Positions 23,057-31,567 of a stretch of DNA of 36,429 nt are shown here, in pieces. The notes beneath the pieces were generated by a model that did not search any database, was not told where the DNA came from, and saw only the letters and a list, made by a program, of their open reading frames with translations. The DNA lies in assembly GCA_030148335.1 (NCBI GenBank), contig JASBTQ010000004.1, forward strand, positions 1 to 36,429, written 5' to 3'. Origin of the DNA: Allomuricauda sp. (GTDB taxonomy: Bacteria > Bacteroidota > Bacteroidia > Flavobacteriales > Flavobacteriaceae). The translations under genes and the position numbers were made by a program. Position 1 is the first letter of the stretch. Each line of letters begins with the position of its first letter.

Positions 23057-23944
23057 ATGGCAAAGAACACCTATACCATTTCGGTCATACAACTGAATCT
23101 GAACGACACCCCTGAAAACAATCTAAAAAAATGTATGGAGTGGGTAAAAAAAGCCGCGGCCAAGGGTGCCGAGGTCATTTCACTGCCCGAACTCTATAGC
23201 AGTCATTATTTCTGTCAAAGTGAGGACACCGACAACTTTTCACTGGCTGAACCTTTGTACGGCACCTCTTTCAAGGCGTTCAGTGCCCTGGCCAAGGAAC
23301 TTGGGGTGGTCATCATTGTACCCTTTTTTGAAAAGCGGATGTCCGGCGTGTATCATAACAGTGCCTATATCATTGATTCCGATGGTTCCGAAGCAGGATT
23401 GTACCGAAAAATGCACATTCCGGACGACCCTCATTTTTATGAGAAATTCTATTTTACCCCAGGCGATTTGGGCTTTAAGACCATACCTACCCAAAAAGGG
23501 AAGGTGGGCACGCTTATTTGTTGGGATCAATGGTACCCAGAAGCGGCCCGTTTGACCGCTCTACAAGGTGCCGAAGTCCTCTTCTACCCTACGGCCATAG
23601 GTTGGCATCCGAAGGAAAAAGAAGAATTTGGGGAAAAACAACACGGTGCCTGGATGAACGTGATGAAAGGGCATGCCGTGGCCAACGGGGTCTATGTGGC
23701 GGCGGCCAACCGTATAGGACTTGAAAAATACTTGCCCAACACGGATGGGATAGAGTTTTGGGGTTCTTCCTTCATTTGTGGACCTCAGGGCGAAATCTTG
23801 GCACAGGCGTCCTCCGATCAGGAAGAAATATTGTTGGCAGAAATCGATTTGGACCTACAAGAAAACGTTCGCCAAAACTGGCCCTTCCTTCGCGATAGAC
23901 GCATCGATATGTATGGGGCCATCACCAAAAGAGCTATTGACTGA
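23057..23944 (+). CDS. aguB: N-carbamoylputrescine amidase
   Basis: 295 residues from ATG 23057; a TTG two codons upstream is disregarded. This is a nitrilase-superfamily enzyme with the Glu-Lys-Cys triad Glu45 (SLPELYSSHYFC), Lys118 (YRKMHIPDDP) and Cys155 (LICWDQWYPEAARL). The YF.C and HIPDDP motifs and overall length identify the AguB branch, which hydrolyses N-carbamoylputrescine to putrescine, ammonia and CO2 in the cytoplasm. The stop overlaps the next start (TGATG at 23942-23946), coupling it to agmatine deiminase. Confidence 0.95.
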   Translation: MAKNTYTISVIQLNLNDTPENNLKKCMEWVKKAAAKGAEVISLPELYSSHYFCQSEDTDNFSLAEPLYGTSFKAFSALAKELGVVIIVPFFEKRMSGVYHNSAYIIDSDGSEAGLYRKMHIPDDPHFYEKFYFTPGDLGFKTIPTQKGKVGTLICWDQWYPEAARLTALQGAEVLFYPTAIGWHPKEKEEFGEKQHGAWMNVMKGHAVANGVYVAAANRIGLEKYLPNTDGIEFWGSSFICGPQGEILAQASSDQEEILLAEIDLDLQENVRQNWPFLRDRRIDMYGAITKRAID

Positions 23945-24984
23945 TGGAGGCAACATCTTGGCGATTTCCCGCTGAATGGGAGAAACAGCAGGGCATTTTG
24001 CTGTGCTTTCCGCACAATGGCAACGACTGGCCCGGTAAGTACGGGGCCATTCAATGGGCCTTTGTGGAATTCATCAAAAAAGTGGCCACTTTTGAAGAAG
24101 TTTTTCTTGTCGTCGCTTCCGAACAGCTTAAGGACAAGGTCCATGAAGTGCTCAAGTTGGCACACGTGGACACCGATAGGGTATCCTTCATTGTCCACAA
24201 GACCAACCGCAGTTGGATGAGGGATTCCGGCCCCATCATTGTAAAGAATGGAGCGCAGCGAAAGGCCTTGAACTTCAACTTTAACGGTTGGGCCAAATAT
24301 TCCAATTACAAACTCGACAAACACGTTCCACAGAAGGTCTCCGACTTTTTGAACGTTCCTTTGGAACAGGTGACCTATAATGGGAAACCTGTGGTGCTTG
24401 AAGGCGGGGCCATTGATGTGAACGGAAAAGGAACCTTGATCACATCCGAAGAATGTTTGTTGGATCCCAAGATCCAAGTCCGAAACCCAGGATTCACGAA
24501 GGAGGATTACGAAACGATATTCAAAGAATATCTGGGCGTTACCAATACCATTTGGTTGGGCGATGGCATCAAAGGGGACGACACCCATGGACATATCGAC
24601 GATCTGGCGCGGTTTGTCAATGAAGATACAATTGTCACCGTTGCGGAATCCAACACGTTCGATGCCAACTATGCACCACTTCAGGACAACCTGAAACGAT
24701 TGGAGAATGCTGTTTTGGAAAATGGAAAAAGACCCAGATTGGTGACACTTCCCATGCCCAAACGAATCGATTTTGAAGGGATAACGCTTCCGGCCAGTTA
24801 TGCCAACTTTTTGATCCTGAACAAGGCCGTGCTGATGCCCACCTTCAATGATTCCCGTGATCGCGAGGCCCTGAACACCTTGGCTAGTATTTTTCCTGAT
24901 CGAGAGATCATCGGTATCAGTGCCATAGATTTGATCTGGGGATTCGGGACCTTACATTGTTTGAGCCAGCAGATACCGCTGTAG
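23944..24984 (+). CDS. aguA: agmatine deiminase
   Basis: 346 residues, typical for the family. SWRFPAEWEKQQGILLCFPHNGNDW opens the pentein fold, NRSWMRDSGPIIV and LNFNFNGWAKY are the substrate-binding segments, and GDDTHGHIDDLARFV carries the catalytic His and Asp. The nucleophile is Cys339 near the C-terminus (GTLHCLSQQ). It converts agmatine to N-carbamoylputrescine, the substrate of the enzyme encoded immediately upstream; together they complete the arginine-decarboxylase route to putrescine. The arginine decarboxylase gene is not in the window. Confidence 0.95.
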   Translation: MEATSWRFPAEWEKQQGILLCFPHNGNDWPGKYGAIQWAFVEFIKKVATFEEVFLVVASEQLKDKVHEVLKLAHVDTDRVSFIVHKTNRSWMRDSGPIIVKNGAQRKALNFNFNGWAKYSNYKLDKHVPQKVSDFLNVPLEQVTYNGKPVVLEGGAIDVNGKGTLITSEECLLDPKIQVRNPGFTKEDYETIFKEYLGVTNTIWLGDGIKGDDTHGHIDDLARFVNEDTIVTVAESNTFDANYAPLQDNLKRLENAVLENGKRPRLVTLPMPKRIDFEGITLPASYANFLILNKAVLMPTFNDSRDREALNTLASIFPDREIIGISAIDLIWGFGTLHCLSQQIPL

Positions 24985-25154
24985 TACGAAGAAGCCTGCC
25001 TTTTGAATGGTTTGAAAGTGGAAATAGACCTACATTGAATAGTGTATGGCCAATTTTATTCCATTTATAGAAGGCCCCATCAAAAAAATATAAATTATAC
25101 GTCCCCTTTTTGAAATATCGATCGTCATAGGTATGAACTTTAAAAGAAAATAAA

Positions 25155-25499
25155 ATGAAAGAATTTGCATTGATTTTCAGACTCAAGGACATTTCGGATT
25201 TCAAACCTTCGCCCGAACAAATGCAGGAGCGAATGAATTGGCTGGGCGGCATTGCCGCACAAAACAAATTGGCGGATAAAGGAAATACCCTTTTGCCAAG
25301 CCCCGGAAGTGCCAAAACTGTGAAGCCAAACAATATGGTGACCGATGGACCTTACACCGAGATCAAGGAGTTCATTAGTGGTTATATTGTCGTGAAAGTC
25401 GAGAACATCGATGAAGCGGTGGAAATTGCAAAAGCCAACCCGATTTTTGATCAAGTCGGCGGAAGTATTGAAGTACGTGAAGTTTTAAAGCGTGATTGA
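25155..25499 (+). CDS. YCII/DGPF-domain protein
   Basis: 114 residues. A ferredoxin-like YCII fold: KEFALIFRLKDIS is the first strand, ERMNWLGGIAAQNKLADKGNTLLP the helix and strand, and TDGPYTEIKEFISGYIVVKVENIDEAVEIAKANP the DGPF-type signature. DGPF proteins are the standard genomic partners of ECF42 sigma factors and are thought to help signal to them or to be their main target. The stop is directly adjacent to the first codon of the sigma-factor gene, so the two genes are translationally coupled. Confidence 0.9.
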   Translation: MKEFALIFRLKDISDFKPSPEQMQERMNWLGGIAAQNKLADKGNTLLPSPGSAKTVKPNNMVTDGPYTEIKEFISGYIVVKVENIDEAVEIAKANPIFDQVGGSIEVREVLKRD

Positions 25500-26759
25500 T
25501 TGTTGAATGATAAAAAAACACATAACGACGAGCTCTTGCCCCACTTGTTTCGACAAGAGTATGCGAAAATGACGGCTGTTCTGTGCCGTCATTTTGGTTT
25601 AAAACACATAGAGATTGCCGAAGATATTGCCAGCGATACATTTCTGAAAGCTTCGGAAAATTGGGCAATCAACGGAGTTCCAGAAAATCCTTCAGCTTGG
25701 CTTTATAGGGTCGCAAAAAATAAAACCAAGGACCATTTCAAACATATTTCCATTTTTGAGACCAAAATCAAGAACGATTTAAAGTCTACAAGTCTAATTC
25801 AGGAAAACAACTTTGAATTTAACGAACAGCTTATTCTGGACAGCCAATTGGCCATGATTTTTGCCGTATGCAATCCGGTGAACAATTCCGAAAGCCAGAT
25901 TGCCCTGGCTCTTCAGATCCTTTGTGGTTTTAGTTTGGAGGAGATTGCAAATGCGTTCCTCACCAAAACAGAAACCATAAAGAAACGGCTGCAACGTGCA
26001 AGGACCCATCTTCGCAACGATGATTTCGAAATCACAACATTGACCGGATCTGAAATCCAGTCAAGACAGGAAACCGTCTTACAAACCTTGTATTTATTGT
26101 TCAATGAAGGTTATTTTTCAAAATCGAACAATCAATTCATCAGAAAAGAGCTGTGCTCCGAAGCCATCAGATTGAATTTGGCATTGGCCGAAAATCCATT
26201 GACGAATACGCCACAAACAAATGCTTTGCTGGCATTGATGTGTTTTCAAAGCTCACGAATCGAGGCGAGAACCAACGAAAAGGGTGAAGCCGTCCTTTTT
26301 GACGAACAGGACAAAAACCGTTGGGATAGATCGTTAATCGAAAAGGGAAATTATTATTTGGTAAATGCCACAAGCGGAAACGAAATATCAAAATATCATT
26401 TGGAAGCGGGAATTGCCTATTGGCACACCACAGATAACAAAGACAAGTGGAAAAACATCCTGAATTTGTACAACCAACTCATTTTAATCGAATATTCGCC
26501 CATAACCGCCTTGAACAGAACTTTTGCCTTTTCCAAAGTAAATGGAAACACCAAAGCCATTTTCGAAGCTGAAAAATTAAATCTCACGAACAATGGCCAA
26601 TATCACGGATTGATGGGGTATCTACTTGCAGATTCAGATATTCAAAAGGCAATTGAGCACTTCAAAAAAGCCATAAGGCTGACAAAATCGGAAACGGAAA
26701 AGCGAACATTGAAAAAGGAAATCAGACGATTGAAAACTAATGGGGATATAAGTGAATAG
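25500..26759 (+). CDS. ECF42-type RNA polymerase sigma factor with C-terminal TPR-like extension
   Basis: 419 residues, much longer than a classical ECF sigma. Region 2 lies at about 10-75 (FRQEYAKMTAVLCRHFG, EDIASDTFLKASENW, ENPSAWLYRVAKNKTKDHF); region 4 at about 110-170 (LALQILCGFSLEEIANAFLTKTETIKKRLQRARTHL). The remainder (about 180-415) is helical with repeat-like features (ALNRTFAFSKVNGNTKAIFEAEKL, GLMGYLLADSDIQKAIEHFKKAI), as in the TPR-like extension that ECF42 factors need for activity. No ATG is available before region 2, so a TTG (25500 or 25503) directly after the DGPF stop must serve as start. No anti-sigma gene is nearby, as expected for this group. Confidence 0.9.
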   Translation: MLNDKKTHNDELLPHLFRQEYAKMTAVLCRHFGLKHIEIAEDIASDTFLKASENWAINGVPENPSAWLYRVAKNKTKDHFKHISIFETKIKNDLKSTSLIQENNFEFNEQLILDSQLAMIFAVCNPVNNSESQIALALQILCGFSLEEIANAFLTKTETIKKRLQRARTHLRNDDFEITTLTGSEIQSRQETVLQTLYLLFNEGYFSKSNNQFIRKELCSEAIRLNLALAENPLTNTPQTNALLALMCFQSSRIEARTNEKGEAVLFDEQDKNRWDRSLIEKGNYYLVNATSGNEISKYHLEAGIAYWHTTDNKDKWKNILNLYNQLILIEYSPITALNRTFAFSKVNGNTKAIFEAEKLNLTNNGQYHGLMGYLLADSDIQKAIEHFKKAIRLTKSETEKRTLKKEIRRLKTNGDISE

Positions 26760-26760
26760 T

Positions 26761-26789
26761 TGATTTTCAATACGTTTTTTTTGAAATCA
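26761..26789. terminator. weak shared hairpin between convergent genes
   Basis: tgattttcaa (26761-26770) and ttgaaatca (26781-26789) can pair with one bulge around a T-rich loop; it overlaps the stop of the glycosyltransferase gene and follows the sigma-factor stop by 1 bp. It may stop transcription from both sides, but the stem is AT-rich and the call is tentative. Confidence 0.35.
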
Positions 26790-28025
26790 TTTCCTATTCT
26801 TCTCCTCTATCCATTTGGCCAAGTACTTTGTACTGGTCAAGGTTTCATGGTGCAACAATCGGCCTGTGAAATTACGGTCTCGGTGATGGGTTAGGTATTC
26901 CGTCACCTCTCTTAAATGTATGATTAGTCTGTTTTGGAGAGTTTCCTTTTGATATAGGGAATTGATCAGAGTAGTTCCCTTGGCCTGGGCGGCAGTCCAT
27001 TGCTCTTGGTGCTGATACAGCTCCACCGCTGCTCTTGCAAAACCAGGCCAATCGTCCGCAACGGTCCCGCTCCATGGCAGTCCATTGTGCATGCCTTCCG
27101 AACCGATGGAGGTTGTGATACTTGGAATACCATGGATCATCGCGTCCAATAACTTGCCCTTCATGCCGGCACCAAACCGTAAGGGAGCCAATAGCAATCG
27201 GTGCTTTTGGAGCACATCCCCAACATTTTCGGCCCAGCCTTCCACATGAAACCCAGCTTTGGGATTGTGCATGTCCTTGACCAGTTGTGGCAGGTAAGCC
27301 CCATAAATATAAAGATTGGCCTTGGGCAGTTCCTTTCGGATAAGTGGCCAAATGGTGTTTTTCAACAGTTTGATGGAATCCACATTCGGCGCATGTTTTC
27401 CGTTGCCGATACAGACAAAATCGGCTCGCTTTTCAAAACTCGGCCATTGCTGGACAGTTTCCGAAGAAATGGCAGCTACCATGAAAGGCAAATGAAACAA
27501 TAAAGCCCTGGGAATGCCCAATTCCTGCTGCAAAAGGTTCATTTCATAGGGGGAGATCATCAGGGTGATGTCGCTCCGATAGATGCTGCTGGCTTCACGA
27601 AGGGTCATTGGATGGTTTTTCCATTGGTCCAACGAGAACCCCCGTTCTTTTTTGACTGCCTCTTCCCTAGCCTTTCTCAAGGAGTGGAGGTCTTCAGTGT
27701 TCAATATGCGCAAAGCTTTTGGGGCAAATTCAGCGACCCGCCAACCGAACTGCTCTTCCACCATAAAACGATCAAAAATCACTATATCCGGCTTCAGTTT
27801 GACCAAAAAATCATCAAAACTGGAATGGTTCAATTGAATGGACACCTCTGTAATACCCAAATGGTCCAAATCCAAACTGAATTCGGTTTTTGCAGCCGTG
27901 GAGGCAAATGTGATCTTATGTCCAAAGGTGATAAAGGTCTCCAGCAATTGCAGCATGTGGCAACCGGCTGCCGTGGTCTTCGGTTCCGGCCACACATGGC
28001 CGATGACGAGAAGTTTTTTTGTCAT
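26787..28025 (-). CDS. GT-B fold glycosyltransferase (GT4-like)
   Basis: 412 residues, cytoplasmic. The N-terminal acceptor domain starts KKLLVIGHVWPEPKTTAAGCHMLQLLETF and contains KPDIVIFDRFMVEEQFGW. The C-terminal donor domain has FVCIGNGKHAPNVDSIKLL, LYIYGAYLP and LLLAPLRFGAGMKGKLLDAMIHGIPSITTSIGSEG, the GT4 G.g.k.K.leam..G.Pvv.t..g.eG motif. Donor and acceptor sugars are unknown. It is a single gene with no polysaccharide cluster around it, so it may act on a glycolipid or a glycoprotein. It is on the same strand as the helicase but separated by 157 bp of non-coding sequence (28026-28182). Confidence 0.88.
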   Translation of the reverse strand: MTKKLLVIGHVWPEPKTTAAGCHMLQLLETFITFGHKITFASTAAKTEFSLDLDHLGITEVSIQLNHSSFDDFLVKLKPDIVIFDRFMVEEQFGWRVAEFAPKALRILNTEDLHSLRKAREEAVKKERGFSLDQWKNHPMTLREASSIYRSDITLMISPYEMNLLQQELGIPRALLFHLPFMVAAISSETVQQWPSFEKRADFVCIGNGKHAPNVDSIKLLKNTIWPLIRKELPKANLYIYGAYLPQLVKDMHNPKAGFHVEGWAENVGDVLQKHRLLLAPLRFGAGMKGKLLDAMIHGIPSITTSIGSEGMHNGLPWSGTVADDWPGFARAAVELYQHQEQWTAAQAKGTTLINSLYQKETLQNRLIIHLREVTEYLTHHRDRNFTGRLLHHETLTSTKYLAKWIEEKNRK

Positions 28026-28182
28026 ACAAAAGGACTTTCACTACAAGCGCCAAATCTACGCATCGACACAAATGGCACAAATTTTCTGGAATACCAAGCT
28101 CCAAATTTCAAGGAACAAACACCTCCTGACTTCCCACGCACATCGACCAAAAAGCACAATAACTCAGTAACACAATAACCAA

Positions 28183-29694
28183 CTACATGCGTGCGGCAAA
28201 TTTTTGGGAGATGCTGGAACGCAGTTTGCGCTCATAGTCTTCCTCCAGCCATTCTTTGTAGTTTTTGGTGTTGTTCATGATGCAATAGGAATACTGCTTC
28301 ACCCGATAGGCGATTTCATCCTTGAGCTCTTTGGCCAAAATGCGGGCATCGAACACATCCTCGCTGTTCTCCACACAGATCTGGGCATGTTGCTCTATGC
28401 TACGCTCCAAAACCAATTTCGATTTTTTCCCTTCGGCAAATACTTTTTTATATTCTTCCTTGATGTCAAAGGTGATGTTGTCGGACTTGCTGAACTTGGC
28501 CCGAAGCTCATCGGGCATTTCATACACAAAATCACGCTCAATGTCCTCATCGTTCTTGATGTTCTCCAGATAAAAATCGGGGAAATGGAAAATTTCCTGC
28601 CAGTCAACAGGAGAATCCCACGGTCCGAAGCGGGCAATGTTGTTCCCCATGTCCACCACGTTGAACTCGTCCTTGTCGGGCAAAATCCTAGATCCCCGTC
28701 CTATCATTTGAAAATACAGCGTGAGCGATCGTGTGGCTCGGTTGAGGATGATGGACTGCACCGTGGGTTCATCAAAACCTGTGGTGAGGATGCTCACCGA
28801 GGTGAGGATGGCATCCGGGGTCTCCGCGAACCAGTCCAAAATCTCCCGTCGCTCGTTTGCCGTGTTCTTGTTGTCCAGATGACGGATGTTGTACCCTGCC
28901 TTTTTGAAGGTTTCGTAAACATACAAAGAGGTATTGATCCCATTGTTGAAGATCAATGTCTTGGTCCCCTTTGCGATTTCCTCATAGGCGGAAAGCAATT
29001 TGCCCAACATGCTGTGGTTGCCATAGAACTCATCGGAAGATTTTACGGTATAGTCCCCGTGAATGCCCAGTTTGAGGGTCTTGAGGCTCACATCGTAGTT
29101 GTACAGTTTGGCCTTCGCCAAAAAATTCTTTTCGATCAATGATTTTATGGACTCTCCAATGATCAAGTGCTTGTAATGGTCCTTCATGGGGAGCTTGATG
29201 TTGGAGCTCAAAGGTGTTGCGGTCACCCCAAGAATCGTGGATTTTTCAAAATATTTGAACAGCTTTCGGAAGGAATTGTAGTGTGCCTCATCGATGATGA
29301 CAAGGCCTATGTTGTCAATTTTCACTTTTTCTTCCTGTAACCGGTTGTTCAGGGTCTCCACCATGGCCACAAAGCACATATAGTCCGCCTGGTCCTGGAG
29401 TTCTTTTACCTCACTGTTGATGATCTTGTTCGCCACACCAAAGCCGTGGAGCATTTGGGAGGTCTGTTTGCTCAGCTCTATGCGGTGGGTCAGCACCATT
29501 ACCTTTTTTCCAGTATTCTGGATAAACCTTCGGGTAATTTCGGAAAACACCACCGTTTTGCCCCCACCTGTGGGCAATTGATACAGGATGTTGGTCCCTT
29601 CCGGGAGTTCATCCAGGTGCTTGAAGATCTTGCGCAGGTCTTCTTGCTGGTAATCGTATAGGGTTTTCTTGTTGACTTCTTTCTTTACCTCCAA
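28183..29694 (-). CDS. superfamily 2 DEAD/DEAH-box helicase
   Basis: 503 residues. TLYDYQQEDLRKIF is a Q-like motif, PTGGGKT (41-47) Walker A, VLTHRIEL motif Ia, DEAH (135-138) motif II, GVTATPL motif III. The second RecA domain has LIFNNGI, SVSILTTGFDEPTV and QMIGRGSRI (motif VI). A C-terminal acidic and basic segment of about 110 residues has no nuclease or other domain I recognise. The product is probably an ATP-dependent DNA or RNA translocase in repair. No ATG fits: the start is a TTG at 29694. A terminator-like hairpin lies 30 bp upstream of it. Confidence 0.9.
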   Translation of the reverse strand: MEVKKEVNKKTLYDYQQEDLRKIFKHLDELPEGTNILYQLPTGGGKTVVFSEITRRFIQNTGKKVMVLTHRIELSKQTSQMLHGFGVANKIINSEVKELQDQADYMCFVAMVETLNNRLQEEKVKIDNIGLVIIDEAHYNSFRKLFKYFEKSTILGVTATPLSSNIKLPMKDHYKHLIIGESIKSLIEKNFLAKAKLYNYDVSLKTLKLGIHGDYTVKSSDEFYGNHSMLGKLLSAYEEIAKGTKTLIFNNGINTSLYVYETFKKAGYNIRHLDNKNTANERREILDWFAETPDAILTSVSILTTGFDEPTVQSIILNRATRSLTLYFQMIGRGSRILPDKDEFNVVDMGNNIARFGPWDSPVDWQEIFHFPDFYLENIKNDEDIERDFVYEMPDELRAKFSKSDNITFDIKEEYKKVFAEGKKSKLVLERSIEQHAQICVENSEDVFDARILAKELKDEIAYRVKQYSYCIMNNTKNYKEWLEEDYERKLRSSISQKFAARM

Positions 29695-29723
29695 AGGAAA
29701 ATGGGTTAGATGGGCTCCAAATT

Positions 29724-29752
29724 AAAAAACCCTACAAAATTAGGGGTTTTTT
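29724..29752. other. terminator-like hairpin in the helicase leader
   Basis: aaaaaaccc (29724-29732) pairs with gggtttttt (29744-29752), with a short loop and a bulge. It reads as an intrinsic terminator on either strand. Because both flanking genes diverge from this spacer, it lies upstream, not downstream, of the helicase start (30 bp). The rest of the spacer (29753-29939) is AT-rich and contains no gene. Confidence 0.55.
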
Positions 29753-29939
29753 GCGCTTCTGGGAAGAAGTGACCTTGCTTTTCTATCAAGATACTATCAA
29801 CAATTGGTTTTTGAAAGGTGATTTTAGCCAATCCTGATTTTGGTTATAACATTTTGATAACAATAACATTTACGGTTTGGAAAATAGGGCATAAAAATGT
29901 ATTATGTAAGCTTATAACACTAAGAAACCATATACAGGA

Positions 29940-30803
29940 ATGAGGCAGCTAAAAATCATCAAACAGGTCACCAACCGGGAATCCAAATCACTGGACAAAT
30001 ACTTGCAGGATATCAGTAAGATCGATTTGATAACTGCACAGGAAGAGGTGGAACTTGCGCAAAAGATCAGGGCCGGAGACCAATTGGCCCTGGAAAAGCT
30101 GACCAATGCCAACCTCCGTTTTGTGGTGTCCGTGGCAAAGCAGTACCAGAACCAAGGGCTCAAGCTGCCCGATCTGATCAATGAGGGTAATGTGGGTTTG
30201 GTGAAAGCGGCCAAACGGTTTGATGAGACCAGGGGCTTTAAGTTCATTTCGTATGCGGTTTGGTGGATCAGGCAATCCATTCTTCAGGCCCTCGCGGAGC
30301 AATCAAGGGTGGTCCGGCTTCCCCTGAACAAAATCGGCTCCATCAATAAGATCAAAAAAACATTTTCCTATCTGGAGCAGGCCCATGAGCGGCCACCATC
30401 CGCAGAGGAAATCGCCAAGGAACTCGATATGACCGTTACAGAGGTGAAACAATCCTTGAAAAACACAGGCAGACATGTGTCCATGGATGCCCCGCTCAAG
30501 GAAGGGGAAACGTCCAACCTGTATGACGTGATCAGGGCCGGGGATTCCCCAAAACCGGACAAGGGACTGATGCACCAGTCCCTGAACACGGAGATCAACC
30601 GTGCATTGGATACCCTATCGCCCCGTGAAGCTGATGTGGTGCGGTTGTATTATGGCATCGGGAATCAGCCCTCCATGACCCTTGAGGAGATCGGGACCAC
30701 TTTTGACCTGACCCGGGAGCGTGTGAGGCAGATACGTGAAAAGGCCATCCGGAAACTGCGGCATACCTCCAAGAGCAAGATCTTAAAATCGTATTTGGGG
30801 TGA
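29940..30803 (+). CDS. RpoD-type (group 1/2) sigma-70 factor
   Basis: 287 residues, the size of the Bacteroidota primary sigma factor, without the long N-terminal region of proteobacterial RpoD. The [16 protein letters not shown]-terminus, region 1.2-2.4 ([70 protein letters not shown]), region 3 ([29 protein letters not shown]) and region 4 ([41 protein letters not shown]) are complete. Several positions ([24 protein letters not shown]) differ from the usual flavobacterial RpoD as I know it, so this could be a second paralogue. Followed by a strong terminator. Confidence 0.85.
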   Translation: MRQLKIIKQVTNRESKSLDKYLQDISKIDLITAQEEVELAQKIRAGDQLALEKLTNANLRFVVSVAKQYQNQGLKLPDLINEGNVGLVKAAKRFDETRGFKFISYAVWWIRQSILQALAEQSRVVRLPLNKIGSINKIKKTFSYLEQAHERPPSAEEIAKELDMTVTEVKQSLKNTGRHVSMDAPLKEGETSNLYDVIRAGDSPKPDKGLMHQSLNTEINRALDTLSPREADVVRLYYGIGNQPSMTLEEIGTTFDLTRERVRQIREKAIRKLRHTSKSKILKSYLG

Positions 30804-30813
30804 CCCAAAATAG

Positions 30814-30843
30814 AAAAGGGGATGCAGTTTCGCATCCCCTTTT
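30814..30843. terminator. bidirectional rho-independent terminator between rpoD-like gene and micropeptides
   Basis: aaaaggggatgc (30814-30825) and gcatcccctttt (30832-30843) form a perfect 12-bp stem with a 6-nt loop. It ends the plus-strand sigma gene (stop 30803) and, read on the minus strand with the U-run, also the micropeptide frame whose stop is at 30863. Confidence 0.92.
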
Positions 30844-30862
30844 CCATGATATCCATAAACAC

Positions 30863-30964
30863 TTAGGGGTGGCTCAATTGATTGATATCAGAATCAACGA
30901 GCATTTCGTTCAAATCCCGGATAAAATTCAGGTAGGCTGTGTTTTCTTGGTTATGATTTTTCAT
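30863..30964 (-). CDS. 33-residue micropeptide, copy 2 of a tandem pair
   Basis: ATG at 30964, TAA at 30865-30863. The peptide MKNHNQENTAYLNFIRDLNE continues MLVDSDINQLSHP. It shares the pattern YLxF(I/L)x(D/E)LNE(M/I)L with the neighbouring 32-residue frame, both in length and position of the motif. The peptide has an acidic amphipathic helix and no membrane segment. A shared motif in two adjacent short frames on the same strand, directly before a terminator, makes real translation plausible. No known family. Confidence 0.5.
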   Translation of the reverse strand: MKNHNQENTAYLNFIRDLNEMLVDSDINQLSHP

Positions 30965-30988
30965 GGGGCAACATTTGGGGTTAGTCAA

Positions 30989-31087
30989 CTATAAATAATC
31001 AAGTTCGGCAAGTTCATTGATGCTCAAGATCTCGTTGAGTTCTTGAAGGAATGCCAAGTATTCTTCTCCGTAGGTGTCGTATAACAT
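30989..31087 (-). CDS. 32-residue micropeptide, copy 1 of a tandem pair
   Basis: ATG at 31087, TAG at 30991-30989. The peptide is MLYDTYGEEYLAFLQELNEI followed by LSINELAELDYL. The core EYLAFLQELNEIL aligns without gaps with AYLNFIRDLNEML of the downstream peptide 24 bp away. It lies 114 bp after the stop of the 117-residue protein gene on the same strand and may share its transcript. It is acidic (no basic residue) and predicted helical. I do not recognise it. Confidence 0.5.
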   Translation of the reverse strand: MLYDTYGEEYLAFLQELNEILSINELAELDYL

Positions 31088-31201
31088 CGCTGTCGTTGGT
31101 TTATGTTTGGGTCTTTGGTTATAACGTGAATCTAGCTCAAAGATTATGGTGAGACAACAAATTGTGGCGAAATGCGGGACAATGGTTGTGAAATTTCATT
31201 T

Positions 31202-31555
31202 TCATTTTGTTTCCAAAATATCCAGCGCCACTTCAAACTCAAGATCGGGATCTATCTTGCTCGGCCTAATGTTGAACTCGTCATAGATAAAACAAAGATT
31301 CATGGGCAATCTTCTTCGCTCGCTCTCCGTGATCATTCCCAACTTGGACAAAAGGGCACATTTGACCTCAAAGGCCTTGTTGCTGATTTTGGGGTCTTCA
31401 TGGGTCTCCAGTTCGGTCAGGAACGGGATTTCCTTTTTGTCCCCCACTTCCAGCATTTCATTGATGAGCATCAATCGGCACTCCAGGTCCTTGGTATGCT
31501 GGAACAATGGGTAAAAAACACTTTGCAGGTAGGTTGGGAGTCCGTTTTCTGTCAT
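31202..31555 (-). CDS. hypothetical protein, 117 residues, helical
   Basis: An ATG-started, 117-residue cytoplasmic protein with no signal peptide. It is predicted to be all-helical (LPTYLQSVFYPLFQHTKDLECRLMLINEML, KKEIPFLTELETHEDPKISNKAFEVKCALLSKL), somewhat reminiscent of a short HEAT-like array, and ends FDIRP-like: FIYDEFNIRPSKIDPDLEFEVALDILETK. No recognised family. It lies 12 bp downstream of the gene at 31568, so the two are very probably in one operon and may interact. Confidence 0.65.
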   Translation of the reverse strand: MTENGLPTYLQSVFYPLFQHTKDLECRLMLINEMLEVGDKKEIPFLTELETHEDPKISNKAFEVKCALLSKLGMITESERRRLPMNLCFIYDEFNIRPSKIDPDLEFEVALDILETK

Positions 31556-31567
31556 GATATTTGGTTT

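Noticed and set aside
28204..29142. 312-codon plus-strand frame opposite the helicase
   Set aside because: The helicase on the minus strand has all SF2 motifs; the opposite frame is a long shadow with no domain.
31088..31201. possible third micropeptide (20 codons) before the pair
   Set aside because: The frame MKFHNHCPAFRHNLLSHHNL lacks the shared YLxF...LNE motif and has no support beyond being open.
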